64,000 nucleotides of DNA from Deltaproteobacteria bacterium (GCA_016218815.1 JACRCX010000029.1:47417-111416); one strand, 5' to 3'. Numbered from the stretch's first letter, positions 29,899-38,586 are shown. Numbers and translations: made by a program. Notes: a model not told the origin generated them from the sequence alone.

Positions 29899-30602
29899 CG
29901 GTCGACGCTCCCCTTGGTGCTGGCGGCGTCGCCGGCCGCCCGCGGGTCGCGCGCGGTCGCCTCGCGCAACGCCTTGCCCAGGGCCTTGAACGCGGCCTCG
30001 AGCGCGTGGTGGTCGCTGCGCGCCCAGGGCACGATCAGGTGCAGCGAGGCCCGCACCTCGCGCGCCAACGCCAGGAGGAAGTCCTCCACGACGTCGGACT
30101 GCAGCTCGCCGACGAACGCACCGCGGAGCGGCAGCTCGCAGACCAGCGACGCCCGCCCACCCAGGTCGATCGCCGCGAAACCAAGCGCCTCGTCCATCGG
30201 GAACAGGAAGCAGCCCGTCCGGCGGATTCCCCTGCCGTCGCCCATCGCCTCGTGCAGCGCGCGGCCGAGCACCAGCCCGACGTCCTCCACCGTGTGGTGC
30301 TGGTCGATGTGCAGGTCGCCGCGCGCCCGCATCCGGAGATCGATCCGGCCGTGCGTCGCCAGCGACGCGAGGAGGTGGTCGAGGAACCCGAGCGTCGTGT
30401 CGACCCGCGCCGCTCCGCTCCCGTCCAGGTTCACCGCACAGCGGATTGTCGTCTCACGCGTCTCCCGCGAGACGTCCGCCCGCCGCGCCGGACGCCTCGC
30501 CCCGGGCTCCCGCCGCTCCGCCTCGTCCGCGTCGTGGAACCGCCAGGTCGCCGCCAACGCCCGCCGGAAACGCGCCGGCACCCGCCGACCGCCGTTCGTC
30601 AC
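29895..30602 (-). CDS. hisB: Imidazoleglycerol-phosphate dehydratase
   Basis: 235 aa, monofunctional without the HisN phosphatase domain. It dehydrates IGP to imidazole acetol phosphate. Manganese-site motifs are FLDHLL, HIDQHHTVEDVG, DEALG and SDHHALEAAFKALG. The GTG at 30602 is the best start: GGGAGGTGA lies 5 bases upstream and the codon overlaps the hisC stop (GTGA). This gives an N-terminal extension of about 50 Arg/Ala-rich residues before the usual VSRETRETTI beginning. The extension has no known function. Confidence 0.95.
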   Translation of the reverse strand: MTNGGRRVPARFRRALAATWRFHDADEAERREPGARRPARRADVSRETRETTIRCAVNLDGSGAARVDTTLGFLDHLLASLATHGRIDLRMRARGDLHIDQHHTVEDVGLVLGRALHEAMGDGRGIRRTGCFLFPMDEALGFAAIDLGGRASLVCELPLRGAFVGELQSDVVEDFLLALAREVRASLHLIVPWARSDHHALEAAFKALGKALREATARDPRAAGDAASTKGSVDR

Positions 30603-31822
30603 CGCTTCACCTCCCCTGCCCCTGCCCATCCCCTTGGCGTCCTTGGCGGTCCTTTGCGTTCTTTGCGCGAAATCCCCTGGACATGCCGGCGGCGGCGCTG
30701 ATCGAACCCAGCGCAAGCAAGCCACGCATCCAGCTCCCCCAGGAAACGCCGCGTCTGCTCCACCGTTCCCGCCCCTACCCGCACGCAACCCTCCAGCCCC
30801 GGATGGCCGCTCTGGTCGCGGACCAGGATGCCCTTCGCCCGCAGGAACTCCGCCAGCTCGCCCGCTCGCCCGAACCGCGCCAGCACGAAGTTCGCCGCCG
30901 ACGGCCACGAGCGGATTCCCCTCCGCCCCAGCTCGCGCCGCAGGAATGCGACCGCCCGCCTCGCCTCGCCGACCGTGCGCCGCAGGAACCCACGATCGGC
31001 CAGCGCCGCCTCCGCCAGGATCGCCGCCAGCCCGTTGACGCTGTACGGAGAGCGTACCCGCGCCAGCGCGTCGATGACCGGCGGCCGGGCGACCACGCAC
31101 CCCAGCCGCAGGGCCGCCAGGCCGTACGCCTTCGAGAACGTCCGCAGCACCACCACGTTCCCGTGGCGGCGCAAGAGCGGCAGCGCGGTCACCCCGTGAA
31201 ACTCGAAGTACGCCTCGTCGATCGCGACCAGGCATCGCGGGTGCGCCCTGGCGAGCCGCCCCAGCGCCGCCCGCGGCGCCACCGAGCCCGTGGGGTTGTT
31301 CGGCGTGGCCACGAACAGCAGGCGCGCCCCGCGCATCGCCCGCCGCAGCCCCGCCTCGGGAAATGCCGCGCCCGGCCCCCACCGCACCGTCCGCAGCTCC
31401 GCGCCCGCCAGCTCGGAGTACACCCGGTACATCACGAAGCCGGGAGCCGGCGTCACCACCCCGTCGCCCCGCTCGACGAACGCCTGCGCCAGCACGTGCA
31501 GCGCCTCGTCGATGCCGCCCGTCGGCAGCACCTCGTCCTCGCCCACGCCCAGCCTCCGGGCCAGGACCTCCCGCAGCCTCCCGTACTCGGGATACGTCGC
31601 CACGGCCTCGCCGCCCAGTCGCCGCAACGCTCGCAGCACCGCGGGCGAGCAACCGACCGTGTTCTCGTTGAAGTCCAGCCGCAGCAGGCCGCGCCGCCCC
31701 TCGAGCGGCGGGGCATAGGCGCGGACCGTCAGCACCTCCGGTCGCGGCCGCGGCCCGCTCCCCTTTCCCCTCCCCTTGGCGTCCTTCGCCACCTTTGCGC
31801 CCGTGGCGCGAAATCCGCTCAT
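30599..31822 (-). CDS. hisC: Histidinol-phosphate aminotransferase with repeat-derived tails
   Basis: 407 aa PLP fold-type I enzyme. LLRLDFNENTVG, PTGGIDEALH, ATPNNPTGS, AIDEAYFEF, TFSKAYGLA (PLP Lys) and ALRLGCVV follow in the family order. The core is about residues 25-385. Both ends carry short extra stretches: near the N-terminus TGAKVAKDAKGRG and at the C-terminus QGISRKERKGPPRTPRG. These are translations of two copies of the same CTTTGCG-type dispersed repeat in the same orientation. The ATG overlaps the hisG stop (ATGA) and the stop overlaps the hisB start. Function is likely intact. Confidence 0.94.
   Translation of the reverse strand: MSGFRATGAKVAKDAKGRGKGSGPRPRPEVLTVRAYAPPLEGRRGLLRLDFNENTVGCSPAVLRALRRLGGEAVATYPEYGRLREVLARRLGVGEDEVLPTGGIDEALHVLAQAFVERGDGVVTPAPGFVMYRVYSELAGAELRTVRWGPGAAFPEAGLRRAMRGARLLFVATPNNPTGSVAPRAALGRLARAHPRCLVAIDEAYFEFHGVTALPLLRRHGNVVVLRTFSKAYGLAALRLGCVVARPPVIDALARVRSPYSVNGLAAILAEAALADRGFLRRTVGEARRAVAFLRRELGRRGIRSWPSAANFVLARFGRAGELAEFLRAKGILVRDQSGHPGLEGCVRVGAGTVEQTRRFLGELDAWLACAGFDQRRRRHVQGISRKERKGPPRTPRGWAGAGEVKR
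30631..30675 (-). repeat. CTTTGCG-type dispersed repeat inside the hisC 3' end
   Basis: The plus strand reads CTTGGCGTCC, TTGGCGGTCC, TTTGCGTTC, TTTGCGCGAAATCC. It is translated in frame as the hisC C-terminal tail. A copy at 31771-31816 shares the CCTTGGCGTCCTT start and the GCGCGAAATCC end. Confidence 0.75.
31771..31816 (-). repeat. CTTTGCG-type dispersed repeat inside the hisC 5' end
   Basis: This is the second copy in the same orientation as 30631-30675. It is translated as hisC residues 3-17. The two copies bracket the whole aminotransferase core. A looser relative in the opposite orientation lies at 61051-61090. Confidence 0.7.
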
Positions 31823-32682
31823 GGGATGATCTTCGCCAGGCGCGTCTCCAGGATGTCCGTCACGCCCAGCCGCTTCAGCTCCGGAATCAGCGCCGACGCC
31901 CGGTCGCGGTCGACCGCGATCTTCACCGCGAATCCCTCCTCGCCCGCCAGCGGCGCGATCGTCGGCGATTTCATCGCCGGCAGCCGCGGCAAGACCGTCC
32001 CGAGCAGCGCCTTCGGGACGTTCATCTCCAGCAATACCTTGCGGCGGGCCAGGAGGACCCCCTCCAGGTTGAGCTTCAGATCCTCGACCACCTCGCGCAC
32101 GTGCGGGTCGTCCAGCGACGCGGGACACGCGATGAGGCGCGTGGACGACGTGAGGATGTCTTCCAGGATGCGCAGGCCGTTCGCTCGCAACGTCGCGCCC
32201 GAGGCACAGTTGTCGACGATCAGATCGGCATCCTCGGGCGGGTAGACCTCCGTCGAGCCGTACGACTGCACGAAGACATAGTCGAACCCCCGGGCCTCCA
32301 GCCACCGCCGCGTCAGGCGCTCGTACTCCGACGCCGCAATCACGCGCCGCGCACGCAGCGACTCCAACGTCTCCGACTCGCAAGCGGCGGCGACCACGCG
32401 GACCGTGTCCAGGCCCAGGTCGAGCACCTCGGCGACCTTCGCCTCGCGCTCCTCGATCCAGTCCCGCCCCGAGAAGCCGATGTCGTGCGCCCCCAGCTCC
32501 AGGAGCTGCGGTACGTTCTGCGCACGCACGATCTTCACGCGGAAGCGCGGATCGCCCGACCTGGGGCGGTAGGAGCGCTCGTCCACCCCCAGTCGCAGCC
32601 CGGCGTCGGCCAGCAGCTCGCGCACCCCGCCGAACATGTGCCCCTTCGGGATGATCAGTCGCACCTGGCGGGTCTCGGCCAT
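31819..32682 (-). CDS. hisG: ATP phosphoribosyltransferase, long form
   Basis: 287 aa, the long HisG type with a C-terminal ACT-like regulatory domain for histidine feedback (about residues 210-287). The catalytic region has IIPKGHMF, DIGFSGRDW, DLGLDTVRVV and the PRPP loop DLIVDNCASGATLRANGL. It commits PRPP and ATP to histidine synthesis. The ATG at 32682 heads the operon; the GGDEF gene ends 47 bases upstream in the same direction. No hisD is present in the window. The stop overlaps the hisC start by 4 bases. Confidence 0.95.
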   Translation of the reverse strand: MAETRQVRLIIPKGHMFGGVRELLADAGLRLGVDERSYRPRSGDPRFRVKIVRAQNVPQLLELGAHDIGFSGRDWIEEREAKVAEVLDLGLDTVRVVAAACESETLESLRARRVIAASEYERLTRRWLEARGFDYVFVQSYGSTEVYPPEDADLIVDNCASGATLRANGLRILEDILTSSTRLIACPASLDDPHVREVVEDLKLNLEGVLLARRKVLLEMNVPKALLGTVLPRLPAMKSPTIAPLAGEEGFAVKIAVDRDRASALIPELKRLGVTDILETRLAKIIP

Positions 32683-32729
32683 CCGGCGAACCTCCGGTTG
32701 CCGATGCTGGCCGGTCACCACGGCGCGAG

Positions 32730-33944
32730 TCAAGGGCGCGAAGGTCGCGGCGGCGAGAGCGTGACGCGGTTCCGGCCCGCCACCTTGCTCTGGTACATGA
32801 GGTCGTCGACGCGGCGCACGATGCCGTCGACCGTGTCCGAGGCGTCGGCCATCGTCGCCCCCAGCGAGATCGTCACGCTCACGATGCGGTCCCCCACCCG
32901 CAGGCTCGAGCCCTCCACCAGCGCCCGGCAGCGGGTCGCCAGCGGCGGGAGCTGCGCGTCGATCTGCATCGGCACGACGCACAGGAACTCCTCCCCACCC
33001 CATCGGCCCAGGAAGTCGAACGACCGGAGGCTGCCCGCCAGCGTCCGCGCCACCATCCGCAGCACCCGGTCCCCCACTTCATGCCCGAAGGCGTCGTTGA
33101 CGTCCTTGAAATGGTCGATGTCGATGAACATCACCGCGAAGGACCAGCCGTAGCGTCGCAGCTCCTCCAGCCGCGCCGTCAACGTCTGCTCCGCGTGCCG
33201 CCGGTTGCCGACCCCCGTCAACGGATCGATGAACGCGATCGCCTGCAGCTCCTCGACCTGCTTCAGCGCCGCGAGCTGGGCCGTATTGTCCGAAAAGGTC
33301 TCCACCGCGCCGATCACCCGTCCCTGCCCGTCGCGCAGCGGCTGGACCCGCACGCGCACCGGCAGTCGATACCCGTCCCGGTGGTGCAGGAACAGCTCCG
33401 CCTCCCGCGCCGTTCCGTCCCGGATCGTCGCCGACAGCGGACAGCCCGTCAGACACAGCGGCGTCCCCGCCGCGTCGACATGGATCAGGATGTTGTCCGA
33501 GCACCTGTTCCCGACGACCTCGTCCGCGGAGTACCCGCTGATCCGCTCCGCTCCCCGGTTCCAGTACCGGATCCGCCGCTCCAGGTCCGTCACGTAGACT
33601 CCGTCCTGAAGCTCGTCCAGGATCCGCCGCAGATGCACGTCCGTCAGCTCGTAGTGCTGCCCGGCCAGGCTTGCTCCAGCGGTCGGCACGACCACGCCCG
33701 CCCCCGGCAGGGTCTTCACTCGCGGCGCCCCGGTCGCCGGCGTCGGCGCGCGCGGCGGCAACGTCGGCGGACGCGGCACCGGCGTCGGAGCTCGTGGCGG
33801 CCGGGTCGGCAACCGCGACGGCGTCGGCTCCCCCATCGGCGCCGGCGCTCGCGGCGCGATCGCCTCCCGCCCCTGCCCCGGGATCTCGAACAACTTCTTC
33901 ATTGTCTGCGAGGGCCGGGCGTCCCGGTCGGTGTCGTGCGTCAA
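32730..33944 (-). CDS. PAS-GGDEF diguanylate cyclase
   Basis: 404 aa. A Pro-rich tail (residues 30-80, repeats of PRAPTP) leads to a PAS domain (about 102-225, GVYVTDLERRIRYWNRGAER), then a GGDEF domain. The GGDEF domain has metal Asp in FIDIDHFKDVND, active site GGEEF (316-320) and inhibitory site RxxD (RSFD, 307-310) five residues before it. It should make c-di-GMP from two GTP with product inhibition. No transmembrane segment is seen. The start is a TTG at 33944 with AAGGAG six bases upstream; an ATG at 33902 is the alternative. hisG follows after 47 bases, so read-through into the histidine operon is possible. Confidence 0.88.
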   Translation of the reverse strand: MTHDTDRDARPSQTMKKLFEIPGQGREAIAPRAPAPMGEPTPSRLPTRPPRAPTPVPRPPTLPPRAPTPATGAPRVKTLPGAGVVVPTAGASLAGQHYELTDVHLRRILDELQDGVYVTDLERRIRYWNRGAERISGYSADEVVGNRCSDNILIHVDAAGTPLCLTGCPLSATIRDGTAREAELFLHHRDGYRLPVRVRVQPLRDGQGRVIGAVETFSDNTAQLAALKQVEELQAIAFIDPLTGVGNRRHAEQTLTARLEELRRYGWSFAVMFIDIDHFKDVNDAFGHEVGDRVLRMVARTLAGSLRSFDFLGRWGGEEFLCVVPMQIDAQLPPLATRCRALVEGSSLRVGDRIVSVTISLGATMADASDTVDGIVRRVDDLMYQSKVAGRNRVTLSPPRPSRP

Positions 33945-33994
33945 GGACCTCTCCTTCGTCGCGCGGCTTCGGCTGCCCCCGCCGCGAGGCCGCC

Positions 33995-34023
33995 AAGATA
34001 GGAATCGCGACGGACGACGGCAA
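33995..34023 (-). promoter_or_regulatory. Candidate promoter upstream of the GGDEF gene and histidine operon
   Basis: On the minus strand TTGCCG (34023-34018), 17 bases and TATCTT (34000-33995) form a plausible sigma-70-type promoter about 50 bases before the TTG start. No separate promoter is obvious in the 47 bases before hisG. Confidence 0.45.
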
Positions 34024-34062
34024 CTACTCCGGTGGGGTACGTGAAGGTCGCACAGGTCGTCC

Positions 34063-36444
34063 CTACCTCGCGGCCGTCATCGGCACCCCGGTCAACGTCT
34101 TGCGCTGCGGTCCCTGGCGCTCCTGGATCGAGTCGAGGAATCCGGCCGCGCCCGTGCTCAGCTCCGCCGCGTTCGCCTCGTCGGTGTCGATGTGCATCGC
34201 CAGCCGGAAGCTCGGGGACACGCGGATCAACACGTCGCCGAAGATCAGCTCCCGCTCGCCGTGCGTCCGGACGCGGACCACGTCCCGGTCGTGCAGGCCG
34301 TAGGTCAACGCGTCCTCCGGGTGCATGTGGACGTGTCGCAGCGCGCAGATCACCCCCTCGGCGATCGTCACCTGGCCCTTCGTCCCGACCAGCGTCAGCC
34401 CCGGGGAGCCGGCGATGTCGCCCGAGGCGCGGATCGGGGCGTCGATGCCGAGCTTGAACTCCTCGGTGCGCGAGATCTCCACCTGCGTCTCCGGCCGCTC
34501 GGGCCCCAGCACCCGCACCCGATCAACGCGCCCCTTCGGCCCGACCAGATCGACCACCTCCTGGCAGGCGAACTGCCCGGGCTGGGACAGCTCCGAGCGC
34601 GGGGTCAGCTTGTGCCCCGCGCCGAACAGCTGCTCCACGTCCGCGGAGGCCAGGTGGACGTGGTGCGCCGAAACCTCGATGGGGATCGGCCTCTTCTCGC
34701 GCGCCTGGATGATCGTCGTCACGTCCCGGTTGCCCAGCGCGCGCACGGTCTCGCGCGCGATCATCAGCTCCTCGTCCGTCGGCACCACCAGCACCTTGAC
34801 CGGAGCGCCCTCGGCCGAGATCTCGAACGCCGGCTCCTTCCCCGCCGCCGGCGCCCGGTTGCGTCCCTCGTCGATCGTGATCCCGAGCCGGTCCAGGCCC
34901 TGGCAGATCCTCGCGCGCGCCCCGGCCGCGTTCTCGCCGATGCCTCCCGTGAATACCACGACGTCCAGGCCGCCCAGCGCCGCCGCGTACGAGCCGATGT
35001 ACTTCTTCACCCGGTAGGCGAACATCTGCACCGCGAGCGCCGCCCGCGGGTTCCCCTTCTCCGCCGCCTCCTCGATCTCCCGCATGTCGTTGCTCACGCC
35101 CGAGACGCCGCGCAGGCCCGACTCGTTGGAGAGCATCTTCTCCACGTCCTGGGGCGCCATCCCCCGCTGCGTGCACAGGTGCATCAGCAGCCCGGGGTCG
35201 ATGTCCCCGCCCCGCGTCCCCATCACCAGACCCTCCAGCGGTGTGAGGCCCATCGACGTGTCGACCGAGCGCCCGTGATCGATGGCGCAGACGCTCGCGC
35301 CCGAGCCCAGATGGCAGGTCACCATCTTCAGCTCCACAATCGGCCGGCGCAGGTGCGTCGCCGCTCGCAGCGAGACGTACTGGTGCGACGGCCCGTGGAA
35401 CCCGTAGCGCCGCAGGTGCGCCTCGCGGTACAGGTCGTACGGAATGGCGTAGAGGTGCGCGAACGGCGGCACCGTCTGGTGGAACGCCGTGTCGAAGACC
35501 GCCACCTCCGGCACCTGCGGTGCGGCCGAACGGCACGCCTCGATGCCGAGCAGGTTGGGCGGGTTGTGCAGCGGCGCCAGCGTCGCGCACTCGCGGATCG
35601 TCTTGAGCACCTCGTCGTCGATCACCGTCGCCCCGCGGTAGCGGTCGCCGCCGTGCACCACGCGGTGCCCGATCGCGTCCAGCTCCCGCAGCGACGCCAG
35701 CGGGCCGCCGCCCTCCTTCGTCACCGAACGCAGCACGACCCCCAGCGCCGCTCCGTGGTCCGGCGCGGCCACGTCCTCCGTCGTGTCCCCTCCCGCCGCC
35801 TTGCGCTTGTGCCGGCCTCCACTGCTCTGCCCGATCCGCTCAATCAGCCCCCGCACGTCGCCCTCGGCCCGACCGCCGTCGAAGAAGCGGTACTTGAGCG
35901 ACGACGAGCCGCAGTTCACCACCAGCACCCGCTTGCCCGCCAAGGCCCCCTCCGGCCGCAGCCCGTACGGGTCCTCCGCCCTGCGCCACATGCTGTCTTC
36001 GGCGTCGCGCCGCTCCGCCGGATCCTTCTCGCGCTTCGCCAGCCGCGCCGCCATCTTCCGCGCCAGCACCCCGACCGCCACCGGGTTGCCCGCCAGCATC
36101 CGCGCGAAGACCGCCGCCGGGATGCGCAGGTGCCGGCAGGTCGTGCGCGCCACGATGTCCGCCCCCGTCAGCTCGCCCGTCAAGAGCGACATCTCCCCGA
36201 AATGGTCCCCGGGCGCCAGCTTCCCGAGCTCCCGCGGCGGCTCCGCCGGATCGTCCGCCGGCCGCTCCGCCGCCGCCTCGCCCTCCAGCAGCACCCCCAG
36301 GAACTCGCCGATCGTGCCGTACTCCAGCAGCCGCACCCCTGCTGTCGTCTCCTGCACCGCCGACGCCCCCAACAGCTCGCGCAGCGCCTTCTCGTCGAAG
36401 CCCCGGAACAACGGCAACCCCTGCAGCAGCTTCGTCACGTCCAT
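34063..36444 (-). CDS. Cyclic-nucleotide-binding-like / acetate kinase / PduL phosphotransacylase fusion
   Basis: 793 aa with three domains. Residues 1-135 have the CRP-type beta-roll with PGDHFGEMSLLTGE, but the phosphate-binding Arg that normally follows is replaced (LTGAD). Residues 171-575 are a full acetate kinase: NCGSSSLKY (177-185), HRVVHGG, DTAFHQT, RRYGFHGPSH, GTRGGDIDP and GGIGEN. Residues 585-780 are PduL phosphotransacylase with zinc-ligand histidines HHVHL (594-598), RHVHM (703-707) and MHID (750-753). One chain could convert acetyl-CoA and phosphate to acetyl-phosphate, then acetate plus ATP, or the reverse. The start is the ATG at 36444 behind GGGAGA. No other ackA or pta is in the window. 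Confidence 0.93.
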   Translation of the reverse strand: MDVTKLLQGLPLFRGFDEKALRELLGASAVQETTAGVRLLEYGTIGEFLGVLLEGEAAAERPADDPAEPPRELGKLAPGDHFGEMSLLTGELTGADIVARTTCRHLRIPAAVFARMLAGNPVAVGVLARKMAARLAKREKDPAERRDAEDSMWRRAEDPYGLRPEGALAGKRVLVVNCGSSSLKYRFFDGGRAEGDVRGLIERIGQSSGGRHKRKAAGGDTTEDVAAPDHGAALGVVLRSVTKEGGGPLASLRELDAIGHRVVHGGDRYRGATVIDDEVLKTIRECATLAPLHNPPNLLGIEACRSAAPQVPEVAVFDTAFHQTVPPFAHLYAIPYDLYREAHLRRYGFHGPSHQYVSLRAATHLRRPIVELKMVTCHLGSGASVCAIDHGRSVDTSMGLTPLEGLVMGTRGGDIDPGLLMHLCTQRGMAPQDVEKMLSNESGLRGVSGVSNDMREIEEAAEKGNPRAALAVQMFAYRVKKYIGSYAAALGGLDVVVFTGGIGENAAGARARICQGLDRLGITIDEGRNRAPAAGKEPAFEISAEGAPVKVLVVPTDEELMIARETVRALGNRDVTTIIQAREKRPIPIEVSAHHVHLASADVEQLFGAGHKLTPRSELSQPGQFACQEVVDLVGPKGRVDRVRVLGPERPETQVEISRTEEFKLGIDAPIRASGDIAGSPGLTLVGTKGQVTIAEGVICALRHVHMHPEDALTYGLHDRDVVRVRTHGERELIFGDVLIRVSPSFRLAMHIDTDEANAAELSTGAAGFLDSIQERQGPQRKTLTGVPMTAAR

Positions 36445-36459
36445 CGCTTGTTCTCCCGT

Positions 36460-38412
36460 TCACCCGTCCAGACACACCACGTCCGCCCGATCTCCCGAAT
36501 TCTCCGTCGGCCCGAACCCGCTCGTGTGCCCCAGCGCCCGGCAGTACTGGTGGATCGCCGCGTTGCACCCCGTCCCCCACCGCTCCGTCGTCCCGTCGCA
36601 CCGCCAGTCGTAACCCGACAGCGTCGTATAGTCCGTCGACAGGTACGTCGCCGTGCTCGACGGGACGCAGACCACCCAGGCCGACGGGTACGAGTTCTCC
36701 ACCGGCCCGAAGCCGCTGACGTAGCCGCGCGAGGCGCAGAACCGGCTGATCGCCGCGTTGCAATCGGGTCCGGCGACCTGCGTCGATCCGTCGCACGGCG
36801 CGTGGAACGTCGCCAGGGTCGGGAACGTCGCGTCGATCGCCCCCGGCGCCGTGACGCAGGTCACCGTCGCCCCCGGCGGCGTCCCGCCCACCGGACCGAA
36901 GCCGGTCGTCGAGCACCCCGCGTGCGTGTTCCAGCAGTAGCGGTGGATCGCCGCGTTGCACTCGGGGCCGATCGTCCGGCTCACGCCGTCGCACGCCCAC
37001 AGGAAGCCCGCCAGCGTCCCGTACGAGATGTCATCGACGATCACGTTGAATCCCTCGTCCGTCGCCCCGTCGCAGTCGTCGTCCACGTCGTTGCACGTCT
37101 CCGTCGCCGCGCACGTGCTCCAGTTGCACGAGCCGGTGCAGCTCCGGGCGCCGGTCGAGCCGCACGAGGTCGTGCAGGAGCCGGTGGCCGCCATCACGCA
37201 CTCGAAGCCGTCGTCGGGCGCCGTGTCGCAGTCGTCGTCCAGCCCGTTGCACGCCTCGGCCGGCCCGGCGCACGAGCCCCACGCGCAGCCCGTCCCGCAG
37301 GTGCGCGTTCCGGATCCCCCGCACGACGCCGTGCACGCCGTCGTCGACCCCTGCACGCACTCGAAGCCGTCGTCCGGAGCCGTGTCGCAGTCGTCGTCCC
37401 GCCCGTTGCACGTCTCGATGGGCGCGGCGCATCCGCTCCAGTTGCACGACCCGTCGCAGGAGTGCGTGCCGATCGACCCGCACGACGTCGAGCACGTGCC
37501 GCTGCTGCCGGCGGCGCAGGGGAAGCCGTCGTCGGCGTCCCCGTCGCAGTCGTCGTCGACTCCGTTGCACGTCTCCCCGGGCGCCGTGCAAGCGCCCCAG
37601 TTGCAGGTCCCGTCGCAGGCGCGCGAGCCGGCCGACCCGCACGGCGTGACGCACGAACCGCTCGTGCCCGGCGCGCAGGCGAAGCCGTCGTCCGGCACCG
37701 TATCGCAGTCCTCGTCGACCCCGTTGCACGACTCCACCGGCGGCAGGCATGCCGCGCCCGCGGGCGGCGTGCAGCTCGCCGAACACGCACCCGACCCGGT
37801 CGTGCCGCAGGAAGTCGTGCACGGCGTCGCACGCCCCACCGCGCACGGGAAACCCTCGTCCGTCGCCCCGTCGCAGTCGTCGTCGATGCCGTTGCAGTCC
37901 TCGGCCGCCCCTGACGGCGTGCACGCGTACTCGCAGCCGGGCGCGCCGTCGCGGTCCTGCCAGCCCGTCCGGCAGGTCAGGATGCACGTCGACAGCTCGC
38001 ACGCTCCGTCCGCGTTGAGCGCGTCCTCGCAGGCGTTGTCGCACCGCCCGCAGTGCTCGCGATTGCTCGCCGGATCGATGCACTCCGCCCCGCACGGGAT
38101 CCGCCCCCCGCCGCACGTCCCCGCACACGAACCCTCGTTGCACACCTCCGTCGCCCCGCACGCGTGCCCGCACCCGCCGCAGTTCGCCGGATCGGTCGTC
38201 AGGTCGGCGCACCCCGTCGCGCACCGCGTCCGCCCCGGCGGGCAGGCCCCGTCGTACGGCACGTCCACCCCGTCGTCTCCCGCCGTCTCCCCGTCCCCGC
38301 CGTCGGGCCGGACCACGTCCCCCCCTCCCGCATCCCCCCCCGTCGCGCAGCCCACCCCCGCGGCCCACAGCGCCGCCATCGCCCACCATCCCCCCGCTCC
38401 GCCGCTCCTCAT
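36460..38412 (-). CDS. MopE-type Cys-rich lipoprotein
   Basis: 650 aa. The signal peptide ends GVGC. An Asp/Gly-rich linker follows, then Cys modules of the CxGxCxxLxxDPxNCGxCGxxC type. Next are about six to seven copies of CNGxDDDCDxxxDDGF, the putative metal-binding motif known from MopE. The C-terminal third has three repeats each containing GPxCNAAIxRxC and GFGPxxN. These may be a separate disulphide-rich domain. The start is the ATG at 38412 with GAGGAG upstream. It is likely displayed on the cell surface. Metal binding is inferred from the motif only. It ends 15 bases before the acetate kinase fusion gene. Confidence 0.8.
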   Translation of the reverse strand: MRSGGAGGWWAMAALWAAGVGCATGGDAGGGDVVRPDGGDGETAGDDGVDVPYDGACPPGRTRCATGCADLTTDPANCGGCGHACGATEVCNEGSCAGTCGGGRIPCGAECIDPASNREHCGRCDNACEDALNADGACELSTCILTCRTGWQDRDGAPGCEYACTPSGAAEDCNGIDDDCDGATDEGFPCAVGRATPCTTSCGTTGSGACSASCTPPAGAACLPPVESCNGVDEDCDTVPDDGFACAPGTSGSCVTPCGSAGSRACDGTCNWGACTAPGETCNGVDDDCDGDADDGFPCAAGSSGTCSTSCGSIGTHSCDGSCNWSGCAAPIETCNGRDDDCDTAPDDGFECVQGSTTACTASCGGSGTRTCGTGCAWGSCAGPAEACNGLDDDCDTAPDDGFECVMAATGSCTTSCGSTGARSCTGSCNWSTCAATETCNDVDDDCDGATDEGFNVIVDDISYGTLAGFLWACDGVSRTIGPECNAAIHRYCWNTHAGCSTTGFGPVGGTPPGATVTCVTAPGAIDATFPTLATFHAPCDGSTQVAGPDCNAAISRFCASRGYVSGFGPVENSYPSAWVVCVPSSTATYLSTDYTTLSGYDWRCDGTTERWGTGCNAAIHQYCRALGHTSGFGPTENSGDRADVVCLDG

Positions 38413-38511
38413 CGGCCACCCGCTCCTCACGCGGACGCTAGCATCCGCCCCCTTTCCCGGCAACCCGTCGACCAGCCCGCCCTGAGCCTGTCGAAGGGCC
38501 GACCCCGCCCC

Positions 38512-38556
38512 GCCCGGACCAACGGCGGGGCCCGGAAGCAAGAACCAATTACCAAT
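38512..38556 (+). repeat. A/C-rich dispersed repeat, degenerate copy A3
   Basis: GCCCGGACCAAC, a G-rich interruption and AGCAAGAACCAATTACCAAT resemble the CCAACAACC family. It lies in the divergent gap 38413-38586. Confidence 0.5.
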
Positions 38557-38579
38557 ATCGCTTCGCTCCCTGGTAGTCT
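38549..38579 (+). promoter_or_regulatory. Candidate leaderless promoter
   Basis: TAGTCT (38574-38579) ends seven bases before the GTG start at 38587. A weak TTACCA lies at 38549 with a 19-base spacer. There is no ribosome site between the hexamer and the start. Confidence 0.4.
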
Positions 38580-38586
38580 GCACCCC

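Noticed and set aside
36460..38412. Regularly spaced similar segments in the Cys-rich gene as a DNA repeat array
   Set aside because: They are protein repeats (CNGxDDDCD) with normal codon variation.
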